Below, piece after piece: positions 41,349 through 48,582 of a stretch of 64,000 nt of DNA. The notes beneath the pieces were generated by a model. It was not told the origin of the DNA, did not search any database, and saw only the letters and a list, made by a program, of their open reading frames with translations. The stretch's first letter is position 1. Every line of letters begins with the position of its first letter. The position numbers were made by a program, and so were the translations under genes. Origin of the DNA: Rhodocyclaceae bacterium. Lineage in GTDB: Bacteria > Pseudomonadota > Gammaproteobacteria > Burkholderiales > Rhodocyclaceae. The DNA is taken from assembly GCA_018261935.1 (NCBI GenBank), contig JAGTRP010000008.1, positions 124,001-188,000 on the forward strand, written 5' to 3'.

Positions 41349-41637
41349 GGGAGTTTGGACCTTACTGGCGGCGGTTGCCGCTACCCTTTCCATGGGGGCT
41401 CATGCAGTCCAGGGCCTGGACGCCCACGGCCAGACCAAAGTGAACAACGCCCTGGCCAAGCAATGGCAGCAGCGGGATGCCGCCGCCAAGAGCCAGAATC
41501 GGCAGGTGGTCAACGTCGGCAGCAAGCGCGGCGGCGACTGCAACGTCAACGTGGGTACGGCCCAGGCCGGGAAAGGTGGTCGCCAACCCAAGGACATCGT
41601 GGTCACCACCAAAGAAGTCATCAACGTTTGCAAGTGA
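41335..41637 (+). CDS. Small secreted protein with paired cysteines
   Basis: A 100-residue protein overlapping the previous gene by 14 bases; GGAGGA lies ten bases before its ATG. The signal peptide (LLAAVAATLSMGAHA) is clear. The mature part has a helical Gln/Lys-rich half (NNALAKQWQQRDAAAKSQN) and a beta-like half with GGDCNVNVG and a terminal VINVCK. As in two neighbouring proteins, one cysteine is internal and one is next to last, so a disulphide is plausible. No family was recognised. Confidence 0.75.
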   Translation: MNANKGVWTLLAAVAATLSMGAHAVQGLDAHGQTKVNNALAKQWQQRDAAAKSQNRQVVNVGSKRGGDCNVNVGTAQAGKGGRQPKDIVVTTKEVINVCK

Positions 41638-41644
41638 GGATGAA

Positions 41645-42289
41645 ATGAAAGCCCCTGTGAATATTGGCCTTTCCACTGTAATGGCTGCCCTGGTGGCTTC
41701 ATTCGTCGGCATTTCGACAGCCTATGCTGCCGATGACGACGCAGCCAAACTGAAGGAACTCGAGCGCGCCCTCTCCGCGCCCAAGGATGGGGCCCAGATC
41801 GGTTCTCCGAAGGCCAAGCCGCGTACCCGCGCCATCGTCTTCGACAACGAGCCCGCCCCGGCTGCGGCAGCTTCCGAGCCGGCCAAGGCTGCTGCCGCCG
41901 CCACTGCCTCAACCGTTTTCGATTGCGCAGCCATCCCGCCGGATGCCAAGATGGTGAGCGTGGATTTCGCTATCCAGTTCAACGTCGGCAGCGCCACCGT
42001 TTCGCCGGCCTCGGAGACGACTCTGGGCCAGATCGCCAAGATCCTCGCCCTGTCGCCGGATCATTGCGTGGTGGTGGAAGGCCACACCGATGCCACCGGA
42101 AATGCAGACAGGAACATGGCGCTGTCCCGGGACCGCGCCAACTCGGTGGTGAATTACATCGCCGACAAGAATGGCGTCGATCGCAAGCGCCTGGTGCCGG
42201 TAGGCAAGGGCCAGACCGATACGATGAAGAACCTCGACCCACGTGATCCGAAGAACCGTCGCGTGGTCTTCAAGGTAGTTACCGGCTGA
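41645..42289 (+). CDS. OmpA-family peptidoglycan-binding protein
   Basis: A 214-residue exported protein. A signal peptide (ending STAYA, residue 28) is followed by an Ala/Pro-rich spacer and a C-terminal OmpA-like domain from about residue 100 (VDFAIQFNVGSATVSPASETTL), with the peptidoglycan-binding core GHTDATGNADRNMALSRDRAN. No lipobox is present. It is the only clear cell-wall anchor in this operon and may tether the secreted proteins to peptidoglycan; that role is inferred. The ATG at 41645 follows GAGGA. Confidence 0.88.
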   Translation: MKAPVNIGLSTVMAALVASFVGISTAYAADDDAAKLKELERALSAPKDGAQIGSPKAKPRTRAIVFDNEPAPAAAASEPAKAAAAATASTVFDCAAIPPDAKMVSVDFAIQFNVGSATVSPASETTLGQIAKILALSPDHCVVVEGHTDATGNADRNMALSRDRANSVVNYIADKNGVDRKRLVPVGKGQTDTMKNLDPRDPKNRRVVFKVVTG

Positions 42290-42339
42290 TTTGGCCAACT
42301 TTTGTGTTTGCTTTGATCATTATTAATCGGAGGAACCTC

Positions 42340-42902
42340 ATGCGTCTGATCTCTATTCTCATCGCTTCCGCTGTCATCGCTGTCCCGGCTTTCGCCCAGC
42401 AGGCCCAACGCTCCAGCAACCCGCAAGGCGTGCAGATCCAGGGCAACACCAACATCAACGCCGAGAACAAGAACGTGTCGGCCGTGGCCGTGGGCGAAGG
42501 CAACGTCGCCAAGAACACCACCGGCGCCATCAAGGGCGGCACCCAGATCCAGGGCAACACCAACATCAAGGCCAGCCAGAAGAACGCGGCTGCCGTCGCT
42601 GTCGGCAAGAACAACACCGCCGCCAACGAAGCCGGCGTGGGCTTCCCAGGCCGGCCCGAAGGGCGGTATGTACTCCCCGAACGCCCAGGGCGTCCAGATC
42701 CAGGGCAACACCAACATCAACGCCGAGAACAAGAACGTGTCCGCCGTGGCCGTGGGCGAAGGCAACACCGCCAAGAACACCACCGGCGCCATCAAGGGTG
42801 GTACCCAGATCCAGGGCAACACCAACATCAAGGCCAGCCAGAAGAACGCGGCTGCCGTCGCTGTCGGCAAGAACAACACCGCCGCCAACGAAGCCGGCGT
42901 GT
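42340..42902 (+). pseudogene. IQGNT-repeat (curlin-like) secreted protein, frameshifted
   Basis: The gene starts well: CGGAGG then ATG at 42340, and a signal peptide (ISILIASAVIAVPAFAQ). It then has two repeats, VQIQGNTNINAENKNVSAVAVG and TQIQGNTNIKASQKNAAAVAVG. A 213-base block (42427-42639) is repeated at 42689-42901 with six differences, but the offset is 262 bases, one more than a multiple of three. The second block is therefore read in another frame. The shift falls near the run TTCCCAGG at about 42645. No stop in the repeat frame occurs before the next gene. Either the gene is broken or the sequence has an indel error in the repeat. Confidence 0.7.
42427..42901 (+). repeat. 213-base tandem duplication, about 97% identical
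   Basis: Copies at 42427-42639 and 42689-42901 differ at about six positions, all compatible with synonymous or conservative changes, and are separated by 49 bases. High identity including third positions indicates recent duplication or gene conversion. Each copy encodes 71 residues with two IQGNT units. Confidence 0.9.
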
Positions 42903-42953
42903 CTTTTCGGTTTCCCGTAGAATTCCGGATAACCGCTTTCTCAGAACACAGTC

Positions 42954-44561
42954 ATGTCCGACCCCATTTACCTTGCCAAGTCCGAAGACGGCTATCCGGC
43001 ATTGCTGCCCCAGATGGCCAACCGTCATGGCCTGATCACCGGCGCCACCGGCACCGGCAAGACGGTCTCCCTGCAATCCATGGCCGAGCGTCTATCCTAT
43101 GCCGGCGTGCCGGTCTTCATGGCCGACGTCAAGGGCGACTTGGCCGGCATGGCCGCCGCCGGGGTGCTGACGCCCAAACTGGAGGCGCGCATAAAAGACC
43201 TGGGCCTGGAGGGCTTCGTTCCTTTTGCCAACCCGGTCACGTTCTGGGATGTGTTCGGGGAAGCCGGCATTCCGATCCGGGCCACCATTTCCGACATGGG
43301 GCCGCTGCTGCTGGCCCGCCTCCTCAACCTCAACGACACCCAGGCCGGCGTCCTGCAGCTGGTCTTCAAGATCGCCGACGACAACGGCCTGCTGCTCCTC
43401 GACCTCAAGGACCTGCGCGCCATGGTCCAGTACGTCGGGGAGAATGCCCGGAACTTCACCAGCGAATACGGCAATATCGCCTCCGCCTCCATCGGCGCCA
43501 TCCAGCGCGGGCTGCTGACCCTGGAGCAACAGGGCGGCGATGTCTTCTTCGGCGAACCCATGCTGGATATTGCCGACCTCATGCGGGTGGATGCCAACGG
43601 ACGCGGGATCATCAACGTGCTGGCGGCGGAAAAGCTTCACCTCTCGCCCCTGCTCTATTCCACCTTCCTCCTGTGGATGCTGGCGGAATTGTTCGAGCGC
43701 CTGCCGGAAGCCGGTGACCTCGACAAGCCCAAGCTGGTCTTCTTCTTCGACGAGGCCCATCTGCTCTTCAACGATGCGCCCCCGGCCCTCACCGACAAGG
43801 TGGAACAGGTGGTGCGGCTCATCCGCTCCAAAGGCGTGGGCGTCTTTTTCGTTACCCAGAACCCCCTGGATGTGCCGGACAGGGTCCTCGGCCAATTGGG
43901 AAACCGGGTTCAGCACGCCCTGCGCGCCTTCACGCCCCGGGACCAGAAAGCCGTGCAGTCGGCTGCCGAAACCCTGCGCCCCAACCCGAAATTCGACGCT
44001 GCCGAGGCCATCACCGAACTGGGCGTCGGCGAGGCCCTGATTTCCTTCCTCGACGAGAAAGGGCGGCCCAACGTGGTGGAGCGCAGCATTGTCTTCCCGC
44101 CGGCTTCCCGCCTTGGCCCTCTCGCCGCCGACGAGCGGACCGCCGTCATTCAGGCTTCTCCCCTGCTTGCCGCGTACGGCCAAAGCATCGATCGGGAATC
44201 CGCCTACGAGGTATTGAAGGGTAAGCCCGCCGCGCCGCAGCGGCCGGCATCGCCGGGCGCCATTCCGCTGCCGCCGGCCCCGCCGCGGCCCTCGGATGCC
44301 AATGCCTGGGGCAATGGCAGCGCGCCGTCCCCCACGCCGGCACCTCGTATCCCTGTGCCGCCCCCCGCCCGGGAAGAAGCATCGGGCGGCCTCTTCGGTA
44401 GCCTCGGAGATATGCTCGGTGGCCGGGGCGGTCGCCGCGAGGGCGTCCTGGAGGCGGCAGCCAAGAGCGCCGCCCGGGGCGTGGCTGGCACCATCGGCCG
44501 GGAAATCGGCCGGCAGGTGCTGCGCGGCGTCCTCGGCTCCATCCTGGGGGGTCGCCGCTGA
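42954..44561 (+). CDS. HerA/YjgR-like ATPase (DUF853 family)
   Basis: A 535-residue P-loop ATPase. The N-terminus [26 protein letters not shown] precedes Walker [13 protein letters not shown], and Walker [14 protein letters not shown] is in the middle, matching the DUF853/HerA-like helicases. The C-terminus is Pro-rich, ending in a Gly/Arg-rich [16 protein letters not shown] segment and an [23 protein letters not shown] helix, as in YjgR. Biological function of the family is uncertain; DNA translocation is inferred from HerA. No clear ribosome-binding site is visible; TAGAAT at 42919 could serve as a -10. Confidence 0.88.
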   Translation: MSDPIYLAKSEDGYPALLPQMANRHGLITGATGTGKTVSLQSMAERLSYAGVPVFMADVKGDLAGMAAAGVLTPKLEARIKDLGLEGFVPFANPVTFWDVFGEAGIPIRATISDMGPLLLARLLNLNDTQAGVLQLVFKIADDNGLLLLDLKDLRAMVQYVGENARNFTSEYGNIASASIGAIQRGLLTLEQQGGDVFFGEPMLDIADLMRVDANGRGIINVLAAEKLHLSPLLYSTFLLWMLAELFERLPEAGDLDKPKLVFFFDEAHLLFNDAPPALTDKVEQVVRLIRSKGVGVFFVTQNPLDVPDRVLGQLGNRVQHALRAFTPRDQKAVQSAAETLRPNPKFDAAEAITELGVGEALISFLDEKGRPNVVERSIVFPPASRLGPLAADERTAVIQASPLLAAYGQSIDRESAYEVLKGKPAAPQRPASPGAIPLPPAPPRPSDANAWGNGSAPSPTPAPRIPVPPPAREEASGGLFGSLGDMLGGRGGRREGVLEAAAKSAARGVAGTIGREIGRQVLRGVLGSILGGRR

Positions 44562-44586
44562 TCCCCGGCCTGCCAGGGGGACGGAC

Positions 44587-45525
44587 CTGACCCCTTCCCA
44601 AAGCCGCAAGGCGGGAGACCGAACGGCAGAAGAGCGCGGCTATCGGCTGGGATTCTGGCTGGCTGTCGGCGCAGCCTTCGGTTTCTCGTTCAAGGCCATT
44701 TTCGTCAAGCTCTCCTATGCCGTGCCGGGGGCACTGCCGGTGGACGCGGTGACCCTCCTGGCGCTGCGCATGGCCCTGGCCGCGCCGGCCTTCGGCCTGA
44801 TGGCCTTCCGCTCCCGCAGCGGCGCCAGCCTCAGCGGTCGGGAGTGGCTCGCCTTGGCCGCCATCGGGCTGGCGGGCTACTACGGGGCCAGCATCCTGGA
44901 TTTCTGGGGGCTGCAGTACATTTCCGCCGGCCTGGAGCGCCTCATCCTGTTCACCTATCCGACGCTAACCCTGCTGCTCGGACTGGTCCTCTTCAAGAAG
45001 CCCCTGCACGGCCGCGACTGGGGGGCCATCGCCCTGACCTATGTCGGCGTCGCGGTCGCCTTCGGCCATGACCTCCAACTGGCTGACGACAGCCGGGCCG
45101 TCTGGATCGGCACCGGGCTGGTGCTGGCCTCCAGCCTGTCCTATGCCGTCTACCTGTCGGGAAGCGGACAGCTGATCGCCCGCCTGGGCAGCGCCCGATT
45201 CACGGCCCTGGCCATGGGCGTGGCCACCAGCGCCACCCTGGTCCATTACCTGGCTGTCCGGCCCTGGGACGATTTCCTGCGCCAGTCCGGCAGCGTTTAT
45301 GGCTTCGCCCTCGGCATGGCCCTGGTATCCACCATCCTGCCGGTCTTCATGCAGTCGGCGGCCATCAAGATGATGGGCGCCGGCCGCGCTGCCCTGGTCG
45401 GTATGGTGGGGCCCCTGGTCACCATCCTCTTCGGCTGGATGCTTCTGGATGAAGCCGTTTCGGCGTGGCAGCTGGGCGGGGCGGCCCTGGTTATCGCCGG
45501 TATCGTCCTCATCAGCCGGCGCTGA
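44587..45525 (+). CDS. EamA/DMT-family transporter
   Basis: About 312 residues with ten hydrophobic helices in two EamA repeats (FWLAVGAAFGFSFKAIFVKLSY and WIGTGLVLASSLSYAVYLSG begin the halves). Such proteins export metabolites or amino acids. The start is uncertain. Between the upstream stop (44561) and the first helix there is no ATG, GTG or TTG in frame. A CTG at 44587 preceded by a GGGGG run gives the expected length; the alternative is an overlapping start inside the HerA-like gene, such as the GTG near 44419. The C-terminal limit is certain. Confidence 0.82.
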   Translation: MTPSQSRKAGDRTAEERGYRLGFWLAVGAAFGFSFKAIFVKLSYAVPGALPVDAVTLLALRMALAAPAFGLMAFRSRSGASLSGREWLALAAIGLAGYYGASILDFWGLQYISAGLERLILFTYPTLTLLLGLVLFKKPLHGRDWGAIALTYVGVAVAFGHDLQLADDSRAVWIGTGLVLASSLSYAVYLSGSGQLIARLGSARFTALAMGVATSATLVHYLAVRPWDDFLRQSGSVYGFALGMALVSTILPVFMQSAAIKMMGAGRAALVGMVGPLVTILFGWMLLDEAVSAWQLGGAALVIAGIVLISRR

Positions 45526-45674
45526 AAATCGCCGCCGATGTGCAATGCTTCACAGGCCGCAGCTGCCGCGGCGGCTGCGCTGTTCTATACTGGCCATCTG
45601 CCTTCCTGGCGATGGTGGCCTCCCCACCGGATAGACTTCGAGACGAGCCCTTACGTATTACAGGAGCAATAATC

Positions 45675-46055
45675 ATGATTCGAAAGACGGCGCCGGTTTT
45701 TCTTCTCGCATTTCTACTTCCCTCCCTTGCCATGGCCCAAGGAGCGGTGCAGTGGGGCAGCAGCGACAAGCCCTACCGGCAGCCGGCGAATGGCATGAAG
45801 GGCTACTACGAACCGGAAAAGGTGACCCGGGACGGCGATACGGTGTCCTTCAAGATCTATCGGTCTGCCGATCCGGTGGTGCCCGACGAACTGGGCAACT
45901 ACACGGTGAATTGCGATACCCGGGAGTACGTCACCACCGAAAAGGGAAAGGCGACCCCGCCCATGAAGCTGCTGGCGGGGGAGCAAATCTATCCCATGGC
46001 GGCCAAGTTCTGCGAATGGGGTGACGGGAAAGGCTTCTTCAAGCAATTCTTCTGA
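45675..46055 (+). CDS. Small secreted protein, unknown function
   Basis: A 126-residue protein with signal peptide (APVFLLAFLLPSLAMAQ). The mature part contains WGSSDKPYRQPANGMKGYYEPEKV and two cysteines (YTVNCDTREYV and AAKFCEWGDGKG) likely to be disulphide bonded. AGGAG lies eight bases before the ATG, and a possible -10 (TATACT) is at 45586. It stands alone between the EamA gene and the PTS genes. The pattern is common among small periplasmic surface-complex proteins of betaproteobacteria, but I recognise no family. Confidence 0.7.
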   Translation: MIRKTAPVFLLAFLLPSLAMAQGAVQWGSSDKPYRQPANGMKGYYEPEKVTRDGDTVSFKIYRSADPVVPDELGNYTVNCDTREYVTTEKGKATPPMKLLAGEQIYPMAAKFCEWGDGKGFFKQFF

Positions 46056-46160
46056 GCTTTCACCCCGGCGGCATGGAACCGCCGGTGATGCCGACGGGGC
46101 GGGCGTCCCCGCCGTCATCGGCGAGCGGCAGGCATGGGAAGTGGATTAGAATACCTTCCC

Positions 46161-46553
46161 ATGATAGGAATCCTGCTCATTACCCATGGCAGCTATGGCG
46201 AAGCCCTGGTCCAGAACGCCTGCCACGTGCTCAACAAGCGGCCTCCGCTCCTGAACCAGCTGGGCGTCGCGGCCCAGGACGACCCTCTGGATCTCATGCC
46301 CCTGGCCCGGGAGATGGTGAAGCTGGTGGACGGGGGCGACGGCGTGCTGGTCATGACCGATATTTTCGGCGCCACCCCAGCCAACCTTGCGATGAAGCTT
46401 CTCGAGCCGGGACGCATCGAAGGGGTTGCCGGAATCAACCTCCCCATGCTTCTGCGGGCACTTGCCTATCGGGAGCGGGGCATGGAGACCATGCTGACCA
46501 AGGCGATCAGTGGCGCCCGCGACGGGGTGCTCAACCTGCTGAAGGACGTCTGA
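46161..46553 (+). CDS. PTS EIIA component of mannose family
   Basis: A 130-residue EIIA-Man domain. The phosphorylated histidine is His9 in GILLITHGSYGEAL, and GVLVMTDIFGATPANLA follows. No EIIB, EIIC or EIID gene is present, so this is probably a regulatory PTS, as in many betaproteobacteria where EIIA-Man, HPr and EI form one operon. ATG 46161 is used. TAGAAT lies just nine bases upstream, so the transcript may have a very short leader. The stop overlaps the ptsH start. Confidence 0.9.
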   Translation: MIGILLITHGSYGEALVQNACHVLNKRPPLLNQLGVAAQDDPLDLMPLAREMVKLVDGGDGVLVMTDIFGATPANLAMKLLEPGRIEGVAGINLPMLLRALAYRERGMETMLTKAISGARDGVLNLLKDV

Positions 46554-46822
46554 TGCAGTCGACCGAAACCGAAATCATCAACAAGCTGGGCCTCCATGCC
46601 CGGGCTTCCGCCCGGCTCAGCCAGCTGGCCGGCAAATACAAGTGCGAAGTCTGGATGTCCAAGGGCACCCGCCGGGTCAACGCCAAGAGCATCATGGGGG
46701 TCATGATGCTGGCGGCCGGCAAGGGCTCCCGGGTCACCCTCGAAACCGACGGCGTTGATGAGCAGGAAGCCTTGACCGCCCTCCTGGCTCTCATCGCCGA
46801 CAAGTTCGGCGAAGGCGAGTGA
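46553..46822 (+). CDS. ptsH: Phosphocarrier protein HPr
   Basis: An 89-residue HPr with the phosphorylatable His15 in NKLGLHARASARL and Ser46 in RRVNAKSIMGVMML, the site that HPr kinase modifies in organisms having it. It overlaps the EIIA gene (TGATG) and the EI gene (GTGA), so the three are translationally coupled. It carries phosphate from EI to EIIA. Confidence 0.95.
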   Translation: MQSTETEIINKLGLHARASARLSQLAGKYKCEVWMSKGTRRVNAKSIMGVMMLAAGKGSRVTLETDGVDEQEALTALLALIADKFGEGE

Positions 46823-48576
46823 AACAGGATACCACCCACCAAATGATGAGCTTCACCCTGCATGGCCTGGGGGTTTCCCGCGGCATTGCCATCGGCCGGG
46901 CCATGCTCATGTCCCATGCCACCCTGGAGGTGGGCCACCTGACCATCGCCCCGCGCATGGTCGATAAAGAGCTCGAACGCTTCGACACCGCTGTCCAGGC
47001 GGTCCGGGACGAGCTGGCGACCATGAAGGAAGCCACCGAGCATGCCCCCGCCGAACTGGCCGCCTTCATCGACCTGCATGCCATGTTCCTGGCCGATCCG
47101 GAGCTGGTGGAGGTGCCCAAGCAGATCATCCGGGAACGGCGCTGCAATGCCGAATGGGCCCTGGTCCAGCAGATGGAGCAGTTGGTGGCGCAGTTCGACC
47201 AGTTCGACGATCTCTACCTGCGGGAGAGGAAATACGACGTCGTTCAGGTCGTCGAGCGGGTCGTCAAGGAACTGATGGGCCACCCCGGCCGGGCGCTGGT
47301 GAAGGGCGCCAAGGGGGTCAAGGAAGAGAACCTGGTGGTGGTCGCCCACGACCTCTCCCCGGCCGACGTCATTGCCTTCAAGGAACACCGTTTCGCCGCC
47401 TTCATCACCGACGTCGGCGGGGCTACCTCCCACACTGCCATCCTGGCCCGCAGCCTGGGCATCCCGGCCATCGTCGGCCTGGAGAACGCCCGTACCCTGA
47501 TCCGCGATCAGGAACACCTCATCATCGACGGCAAGCGCGGCGTCGTCATCGTCAATCCCGACGCCCGGGTGCTGGAGGAGTACGAGCTCAGGAAGGAGCA
47601 GATCGAACTCGAGCGTACCAAGCTCAAACGCCTCAAGACGGCCCGCTCGCAAACCCTGGACGGGGTCGAGGTCCAGCTCATGGCCAATATCGAGCTGCCC
47701 GGCGACGTGGACGTGGCGATGGAGTGCGGCGCCGACGGCATCGGGCTCTTCCGGACGGAATTCCTTTTCCTCGGGCGCGGCGACATGCCGGACGAGGAGG
47801 AACAGTTCGAGGCCTACCGCAGGGTAGTGAAGGGCATGGCCGGTCGGCCCGTGACCATCCGCACCTTCGACCTGGGGGCCGACAAGGCCATCGACGACAA
47901 CCGGACCAAGACCAATCCGGCCCTGGGGCGGCGCGCCATCCGGCTCTCCCTGGCCGAGCCCCGCATGTTCCAGATCCAGTTGCGGGCCATCCTCCGGGCC
48001 TCCAAGTACGGCAAGGTCAAGGTCCTCATTCCCATGCTGGCCCACGCCCACGAGATTGACCAGACCCTCCTCGCCCTGGAGCAGGCCAAGGCCAGCCTGC
48101 GGGCAGAGAAGATCCCCTTCGACGAGGGCATCGAGGTGGGCGGCATGATCGAGATCCCGGCGGCAGCCCTGGCCATCGGCCTCTTCCTGCGCCGCCTAGA
48201 TTTCCTTTCCATCGGCACCAACGACCTCATCCAGTACACCCTGGCTATCGACCGTTCCGACGAGCAGGTGTCCAGCCTCTACGATCCCCTCCATCCGGCG
48301 GTGCTCATGCTGCTCGCCCATACCCTGGCGAGCGCCGAGAAGGTCAATGTCCCGGTCTCGGTGTGCGGCGAGATGGCCGGCGATCCGGCCCTCACCCGCC
48401 TGCTGCTGGGCATGGGCCTGCGCATTTTCTCCATGCATCCCACCCAGATCCTGGAAGTGAAAAGCCGGGTGCTGAAAGCCGAGGTCGCCGAACTGGCCCC
48501 CGCCGTGCGCAAGATGATGCGCCTCGACGAGCCGGGCAAGCTGCGCGAGGCTCTCGAGAGACTGAACGGCGGCTGA
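46819..48576 (+). CDS. ptsI: PTS phosphoenolpyruvate-protein phosphotransferase (EI)
   Basis: A 585-residue enzyme I. The active histidine is His205 in TDVGGATSHTAILARSLGIPAIVG. The C-terminal PEP-binding barrel has GADGIGLFRTEFLFLGR, IRTFDLGADKA and SIGTNDLIQYTLAIDRSDE. There is no N-terminal GAF domain, so this is PtsI and not PtsP. It starts with GTG overlapping the ptsH stop; an internal ATG (46843) is less likely. With no sugar permease present, its role is probably regulatory. Confidence 0.95.
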   Translation: MKQDTTHQMMSFTLHGLGVSRGIAIGRAMLMSHATLEVGHLTIAPRMVDKELERFDTAVQAVRDELATMKEATEHAPAELAAFIDLHAMFLADPELVEVPKQIIRERRCNAEWALVQQMEQLVAQFDQFDDLYLRERKYDVVQVVERVVKELMGHPGRALVKGAKGVKEENLVVVAHDLSPADVIAFKEHRFAAFITDVGGATSHTAILARSLGIPAIVGLENARTLIRDQEHLIIDGKRGVVIVNPDARVLEEYELRKEQIELERTKLKRLKTARSQTLDGVEVQLMANIELPGDVDVAMECGADGIGLFRTEFLFLGRGDMPDEEEQFEAYRRVVKGMAGRPVTIRTFDLGADKAIDDNRTKTNPALGRRAIRLSLAEPRMFQIQLRAILRASKYGKVKVLIPMLAHAHEIDQTLLALEQAKASLRAEKIPFDEGIEVGGMIEIPAAALAIGLFLRRLDFLSIGTNDLIQYTLAIDRSDEQVSSLYDPLHPAVLMLLAHTLASAEKVNVPVSVCGEMAGDPALTRLLLGMGLRIFSMHPTQILEVKSRVLKAEVAELAPAVRKMMRLDEPGKLREALERLNGG

Positions 48577-48582
48577 GCCGCC

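Noticed and set aside
42427-42901. Direct repeats that might be a CRISPR array
   Set aside because: The repeat is a coding duplication of 213 bases; no short regularly spaced repeats with unique spacers exist and no cas genes are nearby.
43092-44609. A 505-codon minus-strand frame
   Set aside because: Antisense to the HerA-like ATPase, whose Walker motifs are unambiguous.
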